15,232 bases of DNA. It comes from Neptuniibacter sp. (GTDB lineage: Bacteria > Pseudomonadota > Gammaproteobacteria > Pseudomonadales > Balneatricaceae). Below are positions 14,312 through 15,232 of this stretch, piece after piece. The stretch spans positions 1-15,232 of the forward strand of contig JASBRM010000013.1 of NCBI GenBank assembly GCA_030149405.1, written 5' to 3'. The stretch's first letter is position 1. Each line of letters starts with the position of its first letter. The notes below the pieces were generated by a model. It saw nothing but the letters and a program-made list of their open reading frames with translations, was not told the origin of the DNA and did not search any database. The position numbers were made by a program, and so were the translations under genes.

Positions 14312-15232
14312 TTAGAAAGATGCCAAAGACTTACCGGTCATCTCATCAGGCTGTTCAATCTGCATCAGATCCAACAGCGTAGGCGCCAGATCACAGAGCG
14401 CACCATCATTGAGCTGCAATGAATCATTTCGAGGACCATCATAAATTAATGCAACTGGCCAGTTTGTATGTGACGTATGTGGCTGACCCGTTTCAGGATT
14501 CACCATCAGTTCAACATTTCCGTGGTCCGCAGTAATCAGAGCCTCACCATCCACTTCACGTAGGGCTGCCAATACCTTTTGAACACTGTCATCAACCACT
14601 TCACAGGCCTGAACCGCAGCATCAAATTTGCCAGTGTGACCAACCATATCGCCATTGGCATAGTTACAAACGATCAGGTCATACTTACCACTCTTAATCG
14701 CTTCAACCAACTTTTCGGTTACTTCAGGCGCACTCATTTCCGGCTTCAGGTCATAAGTAGCAACGTCCGGTGAAGGAATCAAAATTCGGTCTTCACCCTC
14801 GTATACGTCTTCCTGGCCGCCATTAAAGAAGAAGGTCACATGGGCATATTTTTCTGTTTCAGCAATACGCAGCTGGGTTTTACCTATCTGCGACAGGTAT
14901 TCTCCTAGATCATTGCGAATAGCGACTGGAGGGTACGCGCATTCCGCTTCGATATCGGAAGCGTACTGAGTCATCATGACATAGGTTGAAAGCTGCGGAG
15001 CTTTCTCACGCTCAAATCCAGAGAAGTCTGCACCTTCCGTGAATGCTCGAGTAATTTCACGGGCACGATCCGGACGGAAGTTAGCGCAGATTACGGCATC
15101 GCCATCATTGACCGTACCTTTTGCGACACCGTCGGCATCCGTAATCACTGTCGCCTGTACAAACTCATCATTTTCATCACGGGCATAAGCTTCATTCAGA
15201 GCCTGCAATGCTGAACTCGCTGCGCAAGCCGC
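14312..15232 (-). CDS. gpmI: 2,3-bisphosphoglycerate-independent phosphoglycerate mutase, C-terminal part (cut by window edge)
   Basis: The frame is open to the right edge and codes for the last 306 residues of an enzyme usually about 510-515 long. It interconverts 3- and 2-phosphoglycerate in glycolysis using two manganese ions and a phosphoserine. [15 protein letters not shown] provides substrate-binding arginines. [14 protein letters not shown] and HTSHTNWPV supply the Asp and His metal ligands of the phosphatase domain. The phosphoserine loop and true start lie outside the window; an in-frame TTG at 15208 is not the start, since family sequence continues through it. The gene is followed by a strong terminator and then envC. 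The gpmI-envC order is the same as in E. coli. Confidence 0.95.
   Translation of the reverse strand, partial: AACAASSALQALNEAYARDENDEFVQATVITDADGVAKGTVNDGDAVICANFRPDRAREITRAFTEGADFSGFEREKAPQLSTYVMMTQYASDIEAECAYPPVAIRNDLGEYLSQIGKTQLRIAETEKYAHVTFFFNGGQEDVYEGEDRILIPSPDVATYDLKPEMSAPEVTEKLVEAIKSGKYDLIVCNYANGDMVGHTGKFDAAVQACEVVDDSVQKVLAALREVDGEALITADHGNVELMVNPETGQPHTSHTNWPVALIYDGPRNDSLQLNDGALCDLAPTLLDLMQIEQPDEMTGKSLASF

Noticed and set aside
15186..15208. TTG at 15208 as the gpmI start
   Set aside because: The frame stays open to the window edge and the protein would be far shorter than the family; the gene is simply cut by the window.

Overview
The window is a chromosomal, mostly housekeeping stretch of a gammaproteobacterium. 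Gene content and order (mutM, rpmG-rpmB, radC, coaBC, algC, argB, slmA; gpmI-envC-ctpA-yibQ-like) resemble Pseudomonas and E. coli at once. The moderate GC content and protein flavour suggest a marine Oceanospirillales-type organism, but this is inference. There are no tRNA or rRNA genes, insertion sequences, phage genes or CRISPR arrays.

Left part (1-2638, all minus strand): mutM is followed after 11 bp by an alpha/beta hydrolase. Then comes a 99-bp gap that holds the most interesting signal of the window: four PhoB-like 7-mers in exact 11-bp register, ending 10 bp before a -10-like box. It reads into a PAP2-type membrane phosphatase and, 12 bp later, the 5' end of an MJ1255/VC2487-type glycosyltransferase that leaves the window. 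I read this as a candidate phosphate-starvation operon, possibly making phosphorus-free glycolipids.

Middle (2775-5745): a KefB/YbaL-like cation:proton antiporter (plus strand) converges on the ribosomal protein pair rpmB-rpmG (minus) at a strong bidirectional terminator. rpmB-rpmG has its own promoter with a perfect TATAAT and a GC-rich discriminator, and a leader that can fold into a two-stem structure. radC lies upstream on the same strand.

Right-middle (5901-10954, plus strand): coaBC (coenzyme A synthesis), algC (sugar phosphate mutase), argB (arginine synthesis), slmA (nucleoid occlusion) and a TSUP-family permease. dut, which normally sits between coaBC and algC in Pseudomonas-like genomes, is absent here. 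A perfect 11-bp hairpin lies between algC and argB.

Right end (10937-15232, minus strand): gpmI (C-terminal part only), a strong terminator, then envC, ctpA and a divergent polysaccharide deacetylase. The last two overlap by 4 bp. EnvC and CtpA both belong to peptidoglycan remodelling, and the deacetylase-like protein is their usual partner in gene order. The terminator lies so close to envC that the source of envC transcription is unclear.
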